From: Strongylocentrotus droebachiensis
Taxonomy: Eukaryota > Echinodermata > Echinoidea > Camarodonta > Strongylocentrotidae
DNA length: 64,000 nucleotides
Direction: 5' to 3'
Assembly: GCA_035222895.1 (NCBI GenBank)
Contig: JAVYIG010000906.1
Span: forward strand, 77,001-141,000
Shown here piece after piece: positions 47,015 through 59,845 of the stretch. The position numbers and the translations under genes were made by a program. Numbering within the stretch: position 1 is the first letter of the stretch; each line of letters starts with the position of its first letter. Below the pieces are notes generated by a model. The model had not been told where the DNA came from. It did not search any database and saw only the letters and a program-made list of their open reading frames with translations.

Positions 47015-50000
47015 CATCCTTAACATGTCATGAAATAATCTCTTTTCATCTCTATATAGGCGTGTAGATCTCTGTCTATCCAAACAATGTAATCGCAGAT
47101 CATTCCATGAGATGTTAAGGGCGGGACAAATTGCAAGGAGGGAGCCTTGCATTCTGAGGCGCCCAAATGGCAAGTGGGGACCCTTGCATTCTGGGTCGCC
47201 CTTAACATGTCATGAAATGATCTCTTTTCCTCTCTATATAGGAGTGTAGATCTCTGTCTATCCAACCAATGTAATCGCATATAATTCCATGAGATGTTAA
47301 GGGCGGGACAAATTGCAAGGGAGGACCCTTGCTTTTGGGTCGACCTTAACATGTCATGAAATTATCTCTTTTCATCTCTATATAGGAGTGTAGATCTCTG
47401 TCTATCCAAACAATGTAATCGCAGATCGTTCCATGAGATGTTAAGGGCGGGACAATTTGCAAGGGGGAGCCTTGCATTCTGAGTCGCCAAAATGGCAAGG
47501 GGGACCCTTGCATTCGGGGTCGCCCTTAACATGTCATAAAATGATCTCTTTTCATCTCTATATATGCGTGTAGATCTCTGTCTATCCAAACAATGTAATC
47601 GCAGATCATTCCATGAGATGTTAAGGGCGGGACAATTTGCAAGGGGGAGCCTTGCATTCTGAGTCGCCCAAATAGCAAGGGGGGACCGTTGCATTCTGGG
47701 TCGCCCTTAACATGTCATGAAATGATCTCTTTTCATCTCTATATACGCGTGTCGATCTCTGTCTATCCAAACAATGTAATCGCAGATCATTCCATGAGAT
47801 GTTAAGGGCGGGACAGTTTGCAAGGGGGAGCCTTGCATTCTGAGTCGCCAAAATGAACAGGGGGGACCCTTGCATTCTGGGTCATCCTTAACATGTCATG
47901 AAATAATCTCTTTTCATCTCTATATAGGCGTGTAGATCTCTGTCTATCCAAACAATGTAATCGCAGATCATTCCATGAGATGTTAAGGGCGGGACAAATT
48001 GCAAGGAGGGAGCCTTGCATTCTGAGGCGCCCAAATGGCAAGTGGGGACCCTTGCATTCTGGGTCGCCCTTAACATGTCATGAAATGATCTCTTTTCCTC
48101 TCTATATAGGAGTGTAGATCTCTGTCTATCCAACCAATGTAATCGCATATAATTCCATGAGATGTTAAGGGCGGGACAAATTGCAAGGGAGGACCCTTGC
48201 TTTTGGGTCGACCTTAACATGTCATGAAATTATCTCTTTTCATCTCTATATAGGAGTGTAGATCTCTGTCTATCCAAACAATGTAATCGCAGATCGTTCC
48301 ATGAGATGTTAAGGGCGGGACAATTTGCAAGGGGGAGCCTTGCATTCTGAGTCGCCAAAATGGCAAGGGGGGACCCTTGCATTCGGGGTCGCCCTTAACA
48401 TGTCATAAAATGATCTCTTTTCATCTCTATATATGCGTGTAGATCTCTGTCTATCCAAACAATGTAATCGCAGATCATTCCATGAGATGTTAAGGGCGGG
48501 ACAATTTGAAAGGGGGAGCCTTGCATTCTGAGTCGCCCAAATAGCAAGGGGGGACCGTTGCATTCTGGGTCGCCCTTAACATGTCATGAAATGATCTCTT
48601 TTCATCTCTATATAGGAGTGTAGATCTCTGTCTATCCAACCAATGTAATCGCATATAATTCCATGAGATGTTAAGGGCGGGACAAATTGCAAGGGAGGAC
48701 CCTTGCTTTTGGGTCGACCTTAACATGTCATGAAATTATCTCTTTTCATCTCTATATAGGAGTGTAGATCTCTGTCTATCCAAACAATGTAATCGCAGAT
48801 CGTTCCATGAGATGTTAAGGGCGGGACAATTTGCAAGGGGGAGCCTTGCATTCTGAGTCGCCAAAATGGCAAGGGGGGACCCTTGCATTCGGGGTCGCCC
48901 TTAACATGTCATAAAATGATCTCTTTTCATCTCTATATATGCGTGTAGATCTCTGTCTATCCAAACAATGTAATCGCAGATCATTCCATGAGATGTTAAG
49001 GGCGGGACAATTTGCAAGGGGGAGCCTTGCATTCTGAGTCGCCCAAATAGCAAGGGGGGACCGTTGCATTCTGGGTCGCCCTTAACATGTCATGAAATGA
49101 TCTCTTTTCATCTCTATATACGCGTGTCGATCTCTGTCTATCCAAACAATGTAATCGCAGATCATTCCATGAGATGTTAAGGGCGGGACAGTTTGCAAGG
49201 GGGAGCCTTGCATTCTGAGTCGCCAAAATGACAAGGGGGGACCCTTGCATTCTGGGTCATCCTTAACATGTCATGAAATAATCTCTTTTCATCTCTATAT
49301 AGGCGTGTAGATCTCTGTCTATCCAAACAATGTAATCGCAGATCATTCCATGAGATGTTAAGGGCGGGACAAATTGCAAGGAGGGAGCCTTGCATTCTGA
49401 GGCGCCCAAATGGCAAGTGGGGACCCTTGCATTCTGGGTCGCCCTTAACATGTCATGAAATGATCTCTTTTCCTCTCTATATAGGAGTGTAGATCTCTGT
49501 CTATCCAACCAATGTAATCGCATATAATTCCATGAGATGTTAAGGGCGGGACAAATTGCAAGGGAGGACCCTTGCTTTTGGGTCGACCTTAACATGTCAT
49601 GAAATTATCTCTTTTCATCTCTATATAGGAGTGTAGATCTCTGTCTATCCAAACAATGTAATCGCAGATCGTTCCATGAGATGTTAAGGGCGGGACAATT
49701 TGCAAGGGGGAGCCTTGCATTCTGAGTCGCCAAAATGGCAAGGGGGGACCCTTGCATTCGGGGTCGCCCTTAACATGTCATAAAATGATCTCTTTTCATC
49801 TCTATATATGCGTGTAGATCTCTGTCTATCCAAACAATGTAATCGCAGATCATTCCATGAGATGTTAAGGGCGGGACAATTTGCAAGGGGGAGCCTTGCA
49901 TTCTGAGTCGCCCAAATAGCAAGGGGGGACCGTTGCATTCTGGGTCGCCCTTAACATGTCATGAAATGATCTCTTTTCATCTCTATATACGCGTGTCGAT

Positions 50001-50309
50001 CTCTGTCTATCCAAACAATGTAATCGCAGATCATTCCATGAGATGTTAAGGGCGGGACAGTTTGCAAGGGGGAGCCTTGCATTCTGAGTCGCCAAAATGA
50101 CAAGGGGGGACCCTTGCATTCTGGGTCGCCCTTAACATGTCATGAAATGATCTCTTTTCATCTCTATATACGCGTGTCGATCTCTGTCTATCCAAAACAA
50201 TGTAATCGCAGATCATTCCAAGAGATGTTAAGGGCGGGACAATTTGCAAGGGGGGAGCCTTGCATTTCGAGTCGCCCAAATGGCAAGGGGGGACCCTTGC
50301 ATTCTGGGT
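47015..50309 (+). repeat. Rearranged a-b-c-d modules (868, 1375 and 1052 bp)
   Basis: Type a starts are at 47015, 47883 and 49258. The 868-bp unit is a, b, c, d and an MluI-type monomer fused to the next a. The 1375-bp unit repeats b-c-d through a hybrid monomer near 48571 that has a d-to-b transition. The 1052-bp unit is a near-complete six-monomer module with GACAGTTTGC in its fifth monomer. They are variants of the 1053-bp module with monomers lost or doubled. Confidence 0.78.
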
Positions 50310-50999
50310 CATCCTTAACATGTCATGAAATAATCTCTTTTCATCTCTATATAGGCGTGTAGATCTCTGTCTGTCCAAACAATGTAATCGCAGATCATTC
50401 CATGAGATGTTAAGGGCGGGACAAATTGCAAGGAGGGAGCCTTGCATTCTGAGGCGCCCAAATGGCAAGTGGGGACCCTTGCATTCTGGGTCGCCCTTAA
50501 CATGTCATGAAATGATCTCTTTTCCTCTCTATATAGGAGTGTAGATCTCTGTCTATCCAAACAATGTAATCGCATATAATTCCATGAGATGTTAAGGGCG
50601 GGACAAATTGCAAGGGAGGACCCTTGCATTTTGGGTCGACCTTAACATGTCATGAAATGATCTCTTTTCATCTCTATATAGGAGTGTAGATCTCTGTCTA
50701 TCCAAACAATGTAATCGCAGATCGTTCCATGAGATGTTAAGGGCGGGACAATTTGCAAGGGGGAGCCTTGCATTCTGAGTCGCCAAAATGGCAAGGGGGG
50801 ACCCTTGCATTCTGGGTCGCCCTTAACATGTCATAAAATGATCTCTTTTCATCTCTATATAGGCGTGTAGATCTCTGTCTATCCAAACAATGTAATCGCA
50901 GATCATTCCAAGAGATGTTAAGGGCGGGACAATTTGCAAGGGGGGAGCCTTGCATTTCGAGTCGCCCAAATGGCAAGGGGGGACCCTTGCATTCTGGGT
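50310..50999 (+). repeat. 690-bp module (a, b', c', g)
   Basis: This is a complete four-monomer module followed directly by a 1053-bp module at 51000. Its a monomer has CTGTCTGTCC in place of CTGTCTATCC. The b' monomer keeps CCAAACAATG with GCATATAATTCC, unlike the CCAACCAATG of later b' copies, which separates two generations of the module. Confidence 0.86.
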
Positions 51000-52052
51000 C
51001 ATCCTTAACATGTCATGAAATAATCTCTTTTCATCTCTATATAGGCCTGTAGATCTCTGTCTATCCAAACAATGTAATCGCAGATCATTCCATGAGATGT
51101 TAAGGGCGGGACAAATTGCAAGGAGGGAGCCTTGCATTCTGAGGCGCCCAAATGGCAAGTGGGGACCCTTGCATTCTGGGTCGCCCTTAACATGTCATGA
51201 AATGATCTCTTTTCCTCTCTATATAGGAGTGTAGATCTCTGTCTATCCAACCAATGTAATCGCATATAATTCCATGAGATGTTAAGGGCGGGACAAATTG
51301 CAAGGGAGGACCCTTGCTTTTGGGTCGACCTTAACATTTCATGAAATTATCTCTTTTCATCTCTATATAGGAGTGTAGATCTCTGTCTATCCAAACAATG
51401 TAATCGCAGATCGTTCCATGAGATGTTAAGGGCGGGACAATTTGCAAGGGGGAGCCTTGCATTCTGAGTCGCCAAAATGGCAAGGGGGGACCCTTGCATT
51501 CTGGGTCGCCCTTAACATGTCATAAAATGATCTCTTTTCATCTCTATATATGCGTGTAGATCTCTGTCTATCCAAACAATGTAATCGCAGATCATTCCAT
51601 AAGATGTTAAGGGCGGGACAATTTGCAAGGGGGAGCCTTGCATTCTGAGTCGCCTAAACGGCAAGGGGGGACCCTTGCATTCTGGGTCGCCCTTAACATG
51701 TCATGAAATGATCTCTTTACATCTCTATATAGGCGTGTAGATCTCTGTCTATCCAAACAATGTAATCGCAGATCATTCCATGAGATGTTAAGGGCGGGAC
51801 AATTTGCAAGGGAGGAGCCTTGCATTCTGAGTCGCCCAAATAGCAAGGGGGGACCGTTGCATTCTGGGTCGCCCTTAACATGTCATGAAATGATCTCTTT
51901 TCATCTCTATATACGCGTGTCGATCTCTGTCTATCCAAAACAATGTAATCGCAGATCATTCCAAGAGATATTAAGGGCGGGACAATTTGCAAGGGGGGAG
52001 CCTTGCATTTCGAGTCGCCCAAATGGCAAGGGGGGACCCTTGCATTCTGGGT
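51000..52052 (+). repeat. 1053-bp module (a, b, c, d, e, f)
   Basis: This is a complete six-monomer module. Private changes include AGGCCTGTAG in a, ACATTTCATG in c, CTCTTTACATC in e and GAGATATTAAGG in f. The number of private changes is greater than in the modules at 59846-64000, suggesting it is older or homogenised less often. Confidence 0.86.
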
Positions 52053-53250
52053 CATCCTTAACATGTCATGAAATAATCTCTTTTCATCTCTATATAGGCG
52101 TGTAGATCTCTGTCTATCCAAACAATGTAATCGCAGATCATTCCATGAGATGTTAAGGGCGGGACAAATTGCAAGGAGGGAGCCTTGCATTCTGAGGCGC
52201 CCAAATGGCAAGTGGGGACCCTTGCATTCTGGGTCGCCCTTAACATGTCATGAAATGATCTCTTTTCCTCTCTATATAGGAGTGTAGATCTCTGTCTATC
52301 CAAACAATGTAATCGCATACAATTCCATGAGATGTTAAGGGCGGGACAAATTGCAAGGGAGGACCCTTGCATTTTGGGTCGACCTTAACATGTCATGAAA
52401 TGATCTCTTTTCATCTCTATATAGGAGTGTAGATCTCTGTCTATCCAAACAATGTAATCGCAGATCGTTCCATGAGATGTTAAGGGCGGGACAATTTGCA
52501 AGGGGGAGCCTTGCATTCTGAGTCGCCAAAATGGCAAGGGGGGACCCTTGCATTCTGGGTCGCCCTTAACATGTCATAAAATGATCTCTTTTCATCTCTA
52601 TATAGGCGTGTAGATCTCTGTCTATCCAAACAATGTAATCGCAGATCATTCCATGAGATGTTAAGGGCGGGACAAATTGCAAGGAGGGAGCCTTGCATTC
52701 TGAGGCGCCCAAATGGCAAGTGGGGACCCTTGCATTCTGGGTCGCCCTTAACATGTCATGAAATGATCTCTTTTCCTCTCTATATAGGAGTGTAGATCTC
52801 TGTCTATCCAAACAATGTAATCGCATATAATTCCATGAGATGTTAAGGGCGGGACAAATTGCAAGGGAGGACCCTTGCATTTTGGGTCGACCTTAACATG
52901 TCATGAAATGATCTCTTTTCATCTCTATATAGGAGTGTAGATCTCTGTCTATCCAAACAATGTAATCGCAGATCGTTCCATGAGATGTTAAGGGCGGGAC
53001 AATTTGCAAGGGGGAGCCTTGCATTCTGAGTCGCCAAAATGGCAAGGGGGGACCCTTGCATTCTGGGTCGCCCTTAACATGTCATAAAATGATCTCTTTT
53101 CATCTCTATATAGGCGTGTAGATCTCTGTCTATCCAAACAATGTAATCGCAGATCATTCCAAGAGATGTTAAGGGCGGGACAATTTGCAAGGGGGGAGCC
53201 TTGCATTTCGAGTCGCCCAAATGGCAAGGGGGGACCCTTGCATTCTGGGT
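52053..53250 (+). repeat. Two 690-bp modules fused through a g/a hybrid monomer
   Basis: Order is a, b', c', then a hybrid (52561-52742) with a g-type left half (TCATAAAATG) and an a-type right half (AAATTGCAAGGAGG, GAGGCGCCC, AAGTGGGG), then b', c', g. One full monomer (181-182 bp) has been lost by exchange between g and a inside their shared middle, shortening the first module to 508 bp. Confidence 0.83.
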
Positions 53251-54406
53251 CATCCTTAACATGTCATGAAATAATCTCTTTTCATCTCTATATAGGCGTG
53301 TAGATCTCTGTCTATCCAAACAATGTAATCGCAGATCATTCCATGAGATGTTAAGGGCGGGACAAATTGCAAGGAGGGAGCCTTGCATTCTGAGGCGCCC
53401 AAATGGCAAGTGGGGACCCTTGCATTCTGGGTCGCCCTTAACATGTCATGAAATGATCTCTTTTCCTCTCTATATAGGAGTGTAGATCTCTGTCTATCCA
53501 ACCAATGTAATCGCATATAATTCCATGAGATGTTAAGGGCGGGACAAATTGCAAGGGAGGACCCTTGCTTTTGGGTCGACCTTAACATGTCATGAAATTA
53601 TCTCTTTTCATCTCTATATAGGAGTGTAGATCTCTGTCTATCCAAACAATGTAATCGCAGATCGTTCCATGAGATGTTAAGGGCGGGACAATTTGCAAGG
53701 GGGAGCCTTGCATTCTGAGTCGCCAAAATGGCAAGGGGGGACCCTTGCATTCGGGGTCGCCCTTAACATGTCATAAAATGATCTCTTTTCATCTCTATAT
53801 ATGCGTGTAGATCTCTGTCTATCCAAACAATGTAATCGCAGATCATTCCATGAGATGTTAAGGGCGGGACAATTTGCAAGGGGGAGCCTTGCATTCTGAG
53901 TCGCCAAAATGGCAAGGGGGACCCTTGCATTCTGGGTCGCCCTTAACATGTCATGAAATGATCTCTTTTCCTCTCTATATAGGAGTGTAGATCTCTGTCT
54001 ATCCAACCAATGTAATCGCATATAATTCCATGAGATGTTAAGGGCGGGACAAATTGCAAGGGAGGACCCTTGCTTTTGGGTCGACCTTAACATGTCATGA
54101 AATGATCTCTTTCATCTCTATATAGGCGTGTAGATCTCTGTCTATCCAAACAATGTAATCGCAGATCATTCCATGAGATGTTAAGGGCGGGACAAATTGC
54201 AAGGAGGGAGCCTTGCATTCTGAGGCGCCCAAATGGCAAGTGGGGACCCTTGCATTCTGGGTCGCCCTTAACATGTCATGAAATGATCTCTTTTCCTCTC
54301 TATATAGGAGTGTAGATCTCTGTCTATCCAACCAATGTAATCGCATATAATTCCATGAGATGTTAAGGGCGGGACAAATTGCAAGGGAGGACCCTTGCTT
54401 TTGGGT
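53251..54406 (+). repeat. Rearranged a-b-c-d segment with fused monomers
   Basis: Types a, b, c and d from 53251 are followed at 53938 by a short b-type monomer (CTCTTTTCCTC, CCAACCAATG). An a-like monomer with a shortened CTCTTTCATC tract and no ATAATC follows, and then b again. The TT loss in CTCTTTCATC (near 54110) recurs at about 54430 and 56350, so these junctions share ancestry. Confidence 0.75.
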
Positions 54407-57400
54407 CGACCTTAACATGTCATGAAATGATCTCTTTCATCTCTATATAGGCGTGTAGATCTCTGTCTATCCAAACAATGTAATCGCAGATCATTCCATG
54501 AGATGTTAAGGGCGGGACAATTTGCAAGGGGGGAGCCTTGCATTCTGAGTCGCCCAAATAGCAAGGGGGGACCGTTGCATTCTGGGTCGCCCTTAACATG
54601 TCATGAAATGATCTCTTTTCATCTCTATATACGCGTGTCGATCTCTGTCTATCCAAACAATGTAATCGCAGATCATTCCATGAGATGTTAAGGGCGGGAC
54701 AGTTTGCAAGGGGGAGCCTTGCATTCTGAGTCGCCAAAATGACAAGGGGGGACCCTTGCATTCTGGGTCGCCCTTAACATGTCATGAAATGATCTCTTTT
54801 CATCTCTATATAGGCGTGTAGATCTCTGTCTATCCAAACAATGTAATCGCAGATCATTCCAAGAGATGTTAAGGGCGGGACAATTTGCAAGGGTGGAGCC
54901 TTGCATTTCGAGTCGCCCAAATGGCAAGGGGGGACCCTTGCATTCTGGGTCATCCTTAACATGTCATGAAATAATCTCTTTTCATCTCTATATAGGCGTG
55001 TAGATCTCTGTCTATCCAAACAATGTAATCGCAGATCATTCCATGAGATGTTAAGGGCGGGACAAATTGCAAGGAGGGAGCCTTGCATTCTGAGGCGCCC
55101 AAATGGCAAGTGGGGACCCTTGCATTCTGGGTCGCCCTTAACATGTCATGAAATGATCTCTTTTCCTCTCTATATAGGAGTGTAGATCTCTGTCTATCCA
55201 ACCAATGTAATCGCATATAATTCCATGAGATGTTAAGGGCGGGACAAATTGCAAGGGAGGACCCTTGCTTTTGGGTCGACCTTAACATGTCATGAAATTA
55301 TCTCTTTTCATCTCTATATAGGAGTGTAGATCTCTGTCTATCCAAACAATGTAATCGCAGATCGTTCCATGAGATGTTAAGGGCGGGACAATTTGCAAGG
55401 GGGAGCCTTGCATTCTGAGTCGCCAAAATGGCAAGGGGGACCCTTGCATTCGGGGTCGCCCTTAACATGTCATAAAATGATCTCTTTTCATCTCTATATA
55501 TGCGTGTAGATCTCTGTCTATCCAAACAATGTAATCGCAGATCATTCCATGAGATGTTAAGGGCGGGACAATTTGCAAGGGGGAGCCTTGCATTCTGAGT
55601 CGCCTAAACGGCCAGGGGGGACCCTTGCATTCTGGGTCGCCCTTAACATGTCATGAAATGATCTCTTTTCATCTCTATATAGGCGTGTAGATCTCTGTCT
55701 ATCCAAACAATGTAATCGCAGATCATTCCATGAGATGTTAAGGGCGGGACAATTTGCAAGGGGGAAGCCTTGCATTCTGAGTCGCCCAAATAGCAAGGGG
55801 GGGACCGTTGCATTCTGGGTCGCCCTTAACATGTCATGAAATGATCTCTTTTCCTCTCTATATAGGAGTGTAGATCTCTGTCTATCCAACCAATGTAATC
55901 GCATATAATTCCATGAGATGTTAAGGGCGGGACAAATTGCAAGGGAGGACCCTTGCTTTTGGGTCGACCTTAACATGTCATGAAATTTTCTCTTTTCATC
56001 TCTATATAGGAGTGTAGATCTCTGTCTATCCAAACAATGTAATCGCAAATCGTTCCATGAGATGTTAAGGGCGGGACAATTTGCAAGGGGGAGCCTTGCA
56101 TTCTGAGTCGCCAAAATGGCAAGGGGGGACCCTTGCATTCTGGGTCGCCCTTAACATGTCATAAAATGATCTCTTTTCATCTCTATATATGCGTGTAGAT
56201 CTCTGTCTATCGAAACAATGTAATCGCAGATCATTCCATGAGATGTTAAGGGCGGGACAATTTGCAAGGGGGAGCCTTGCATTCTGAGTCGCCTAAACGG
56301 CAAGGGGGGACCCTTGCATTCTGGGTCGCCCTTAACATGTCATGAAATGATCTCTTTCATCTCTATATAGGCGTGTAGATCTCTGTCTATCCAAACAATG
56401 TAATCGCAGATCATTCCATGAGATGTTAAGGGCGGGACAATTTGCAAGGGGGGAGCCTTGCATTCTGAGTCGCCCAAATAGCAAGGGGGGACCGTTGCAT
56501 TCTGGGTCGCCCTTAACATGTCATGAAATGATCTCTTTTCATCTCTATATACGCGTGTCGATCTCTGTCTATCCAAACAATGTAATCGCAGATCATTCCA
56601 TGAGATGTTAAGGGCGGGACAGTTTGCAAGGGGAAGCCTTGCATTCTGAGTCGCCAAAATGACAAGGGGGGACCCTTGCATTCTGGGTCGCCCTTAACAT
56701 GTCATGAAATGATCTCTTTTCATCTCTATATAGGCGTGTAGATCTCTGTCTATCCAAACAATGTAATCGCAGATCATTCCAAGAGATGTTAAGGGCGGGA
56801 CAATTTGCAAGGGTGGAGCCTTGCATTTCGAGTCGCCCAAATGGCAAGGGGGGACCCTTGCATTCTGGGTCATCCTTAACATGTCATGAAATAATCTCTT
56901 TTCATCTCTATATAGGCGTGTAGATCTCTGTCTATCCAAACAATGTAATCGCAGATCATTCCATGAGATGTTAAGGGCGGGACAAATTGCAAGGAGGGAG
57001 CCTTGCATTCTGAGGCGCCCAAATGGCAAGTGGGGACCCTTGCATTCTGGGTCGCCCTTAACATGTCATGAAATGATCTCTTTTCCTCTCTATATAGGAG
57101 TGTAGATCTCTGTCTATCCAACCAATGTAATCGCATATAATTCCATGAGATGTTAAGGGCGGGACAAATTGCAAGGGAGGACCCTTGCTTTTGGGTCGAC
57201 CTTAACATGTCATGAAATTATCTCTTTTCATCTCTATATAGGAGTGTAGATCTCTGTCTATCCAAACAATGTAATCGCAGATCGTTCCATGAGATGTTAA
57301 GGGCGGGACAATTTGCAAGGGGGAGCCTTGCATTCTGAGTCGCCAAAATGGCAAGGGGGACCCTTGCATTCGGGGTCGCCCTTAACATGTCATAAAATGA

Positions 57401-57739
57401 TCTCTTTTCATCTCTATATATGCGTGTAGATCTCTGTCTATCCAAACAATGTAATCGCAGATCATTCCATGAGATGTTAAGGGCGGGACAATTTGCAAGG
57501 GGGAGCCTTGCATTCTGAGTCGCCTAAACGGCAAGGGGGGACCCTTGCATTCTGGGTCGCCCTTAACATGTCATGAAATGATCTCTTTTCATCTCTATAT
57601 AGGCGTGTAGATCTCTGTCTATCCAAACAATGTAATCGCAGATCATTCCATGAGATGTTAAGGGCGGGACAATTTGCAAGGGGGAAGCCTTGCATTCTGA
57701 GTCGCCCAAATAGCAAGGGGGGACCGTTGCATTCTGGGT
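54407..57739 (+). repeat. 1920-bp offset duplication in region V
   Basis: 54407-55820 and 56327-57739 are near-identical at an offset of 1920 bp (1919 after an extra G near 55802). Shared private markers are CTCTTTCATC at the start, GGGTGGAGCC in the g monomer, and GGGGGAAGCC in an e monomer. Between them, 55821-56326 holds b-hybrid, c and d monomers (CAAATCG at 56046). After the second copy the path is different. The 1920-bp period resembles the 1921-bp unit of region II in size only; its monomer order differs. Confidence 0.84.
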
Positions 57740-58102
57740 CGCCCTTAACATGTCATGAAATGATCTCTTTTCATCTCTATATACGCGTGTCGATCTCTGT
57801 CTATCCAAACAATGTAATCGCAGATCATTCCATGAGATGTTAAGGGCGGGACAGTTTGCAAGGGGGAGCCTTGCATTCTGAGTCGCCAAAATGACAAGGG
57901 GGGACCCTTGCATTCTGGGTCGCCCTTAACATGTCATGAAATGATCTCTTTTCATCTCTATATAGGCGTGTAGATCTCTGTCTATCCAAACAATGTAATC
58001 GCAGATCATTCCAAGAGATGTTAAGGGCGGGACAATTTGCAAGGGGGGAGCCTTGCATTTCGAGTCGCCCAAATGGCAAGGGGGGACCCTTGCATTCTGG
58101 GT
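57740..58102 (+). repeat. MluI-type and g monomers linking to the regular modules
   Basis: These two monomers, 57740 (TATATACGCG with GACAGTTTGC) and 57921 (g type with CCAAGAG and TTTCGAG), join the 1920-bp duplication to the regular 690/1053-bp series that starts at 58103. Confidence 0.82.
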
Positions 58103-58792
58103 CATCCTTAACATGTCATGAAATAATCTCTTTTCATCTCTATATAGGCGTGTAGATCTCTGTCTATCCAAACAATGTAATCGCAGATCATTCCATGAGA
58201 TGTTAAGGGCGGGACAAATTGCAAGGAGGGAGCCTTGCATTCTGAGGCGCCCAAATGGCAAGTGGGGACCCTTGCATTCTGGGTCGCCCTTAACATGTCA
58301 TGAAATGATCTCTTTTCCTCTCTATATAGGAGTGTAGATCTCTGTCTATCCAAACAATGTAATCGCATATAATTCCATGAGATGTTAAGGGCGGGACAAA
58401 TTGCAAGGGAGGACCCTTGCATTTTGGGTCGACCTTAACATGTCATGAAATGATCTCTTTTCATCTCTATATAGGAGTGTAGATCTCTGTCTATCCAAAC
58501 AATGTAATCGCAGATCGTTCCATGAGATGTTAAGGGCGGGACAATTTGCAAGGGGGAGCCTTGCATTCTGAGTCGCCAAAATGGCAAGGGGGGACCCTTG
58601 CATTCTGGGTCGCCCTTAACATGTCATAAAATGATCTCTTTTCATCTCTATATAGGCGTGTAGATCTCTGTCTATCCAAACAATGTAATCGCAGATCATT
58701 CCAAGAGATGTTAAGGGCGGGACAATTTGCAAGGGGGGAGCCTTGCATTTCGAGTCGCCCAAATGGCAAGGGGGGACCCTTGCATTCTGGGT
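58103..58792 (+). repeat. 690-bp module (a, b', c', g), start of the regular series
   Basis: Monomer starts are 58103, 58285, 58430 and 58611 (182, 145, 181 and 182 bp). The b' monomer has CCAAACAATG, whereas the b' at 61074-61220 and the next one have CCAACCAATG. This module therefore predates, or was not included in, the last round of amplification. Confidence 0.9.
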
Positions 58793-59845
58793 CATCCTTA
58801 ACATGTCATGAAATAATCTCTTTTCATCTCTATATAGGCGTGTAGATCTCTGTCTATCCAAACAATGTAATCGCAGATCATTCCATGAGATGTTAAGGGC
58901 GGGACAAATTGCAAGGAGGGAGCCTTGCATTCTGAGGCGCCCAAATGGCAAGTGGGGACCCTTGCATTCTGGGTCGCCCTTAACATGTCATGAAATGATC
59001 TCTTTTCCTCTCTATATAGGAGTGTAGATCTCTGTCTATCCAACCAATGTAATCGCATATAATTCCATGAGATGTTAAGGGCGGGACAAATTGCAAGGGA
59101 GGACCCTTGCTTTTGGGTCGACCTTAACATGTCATGAAATTATCTCTTTTCATCTCTATATAGGAGTGTAGATCTCTGTCTATCCAAACAATGTAATCGC
59201 AGATCGTTCCATGAGATGTTAAGGGCGGGACAATTTGCAAGGGGGAGCCTTGCATTCTGAGTCGCCAAAATGGCAAGGGGGGACCCTTGCATTCTGGGTC
59301 GCCCTTAACATGTCATAAAATGATCTCTTTTCATCTCTATATATGCGTGTAGATCTCTGTCTATCCAAACAATGTAATCGCAGATCATTCCATAAGATGT
59401 TAAGGGCGGGACAATTTGCAAGGGGGAGCCTTGCATTCTGAGTCGCCTAAACGGCAAGGGGGGACCCTTGCATTCTGGGTCGCCCTTAACATGTCATGAA
59501 ATGATCTCTTTTCATCTCTATATAGGCGTGTAGATCTCTGTCTATCCAAACAATGTAATCGCAGATCATTCCATGAGATGTTAAGGGCGGGACAATTTGC
59601 AAGGGAGGAGCCTTGCATTCTGAGTCGCCCAAATAGCAAGGGGGGACCGTTGCATTCTGGGTCGCCCTTAACATGTCATGAAATGATCTCTTTTCATCTC
59701 TATATACGCGTGTCGATCTCTGTCTATCCAAAACAATGTAATCGCAGATCATTCCAAGAGATGTTAAGGGCGGGACAATTTGCAAGGGGGGAGCCTTGCA
59801 TTTCGAGTCGCCCAAATGGCAAGGGGGGACCCTTGCATTCTGGGT
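58793..59845 (+). repeat. 1053-bp module (a-f)
   Basis: Monomer starts are 58793, 58975, 59119, 59300, 59481 and 59663 with lengths 182, 144, 181, 181, 182 and 183. The module is followed immediately by another 1053-bp module instead of a 690-bp one, the only such doublet in the regular series. Confidence 0.92.
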
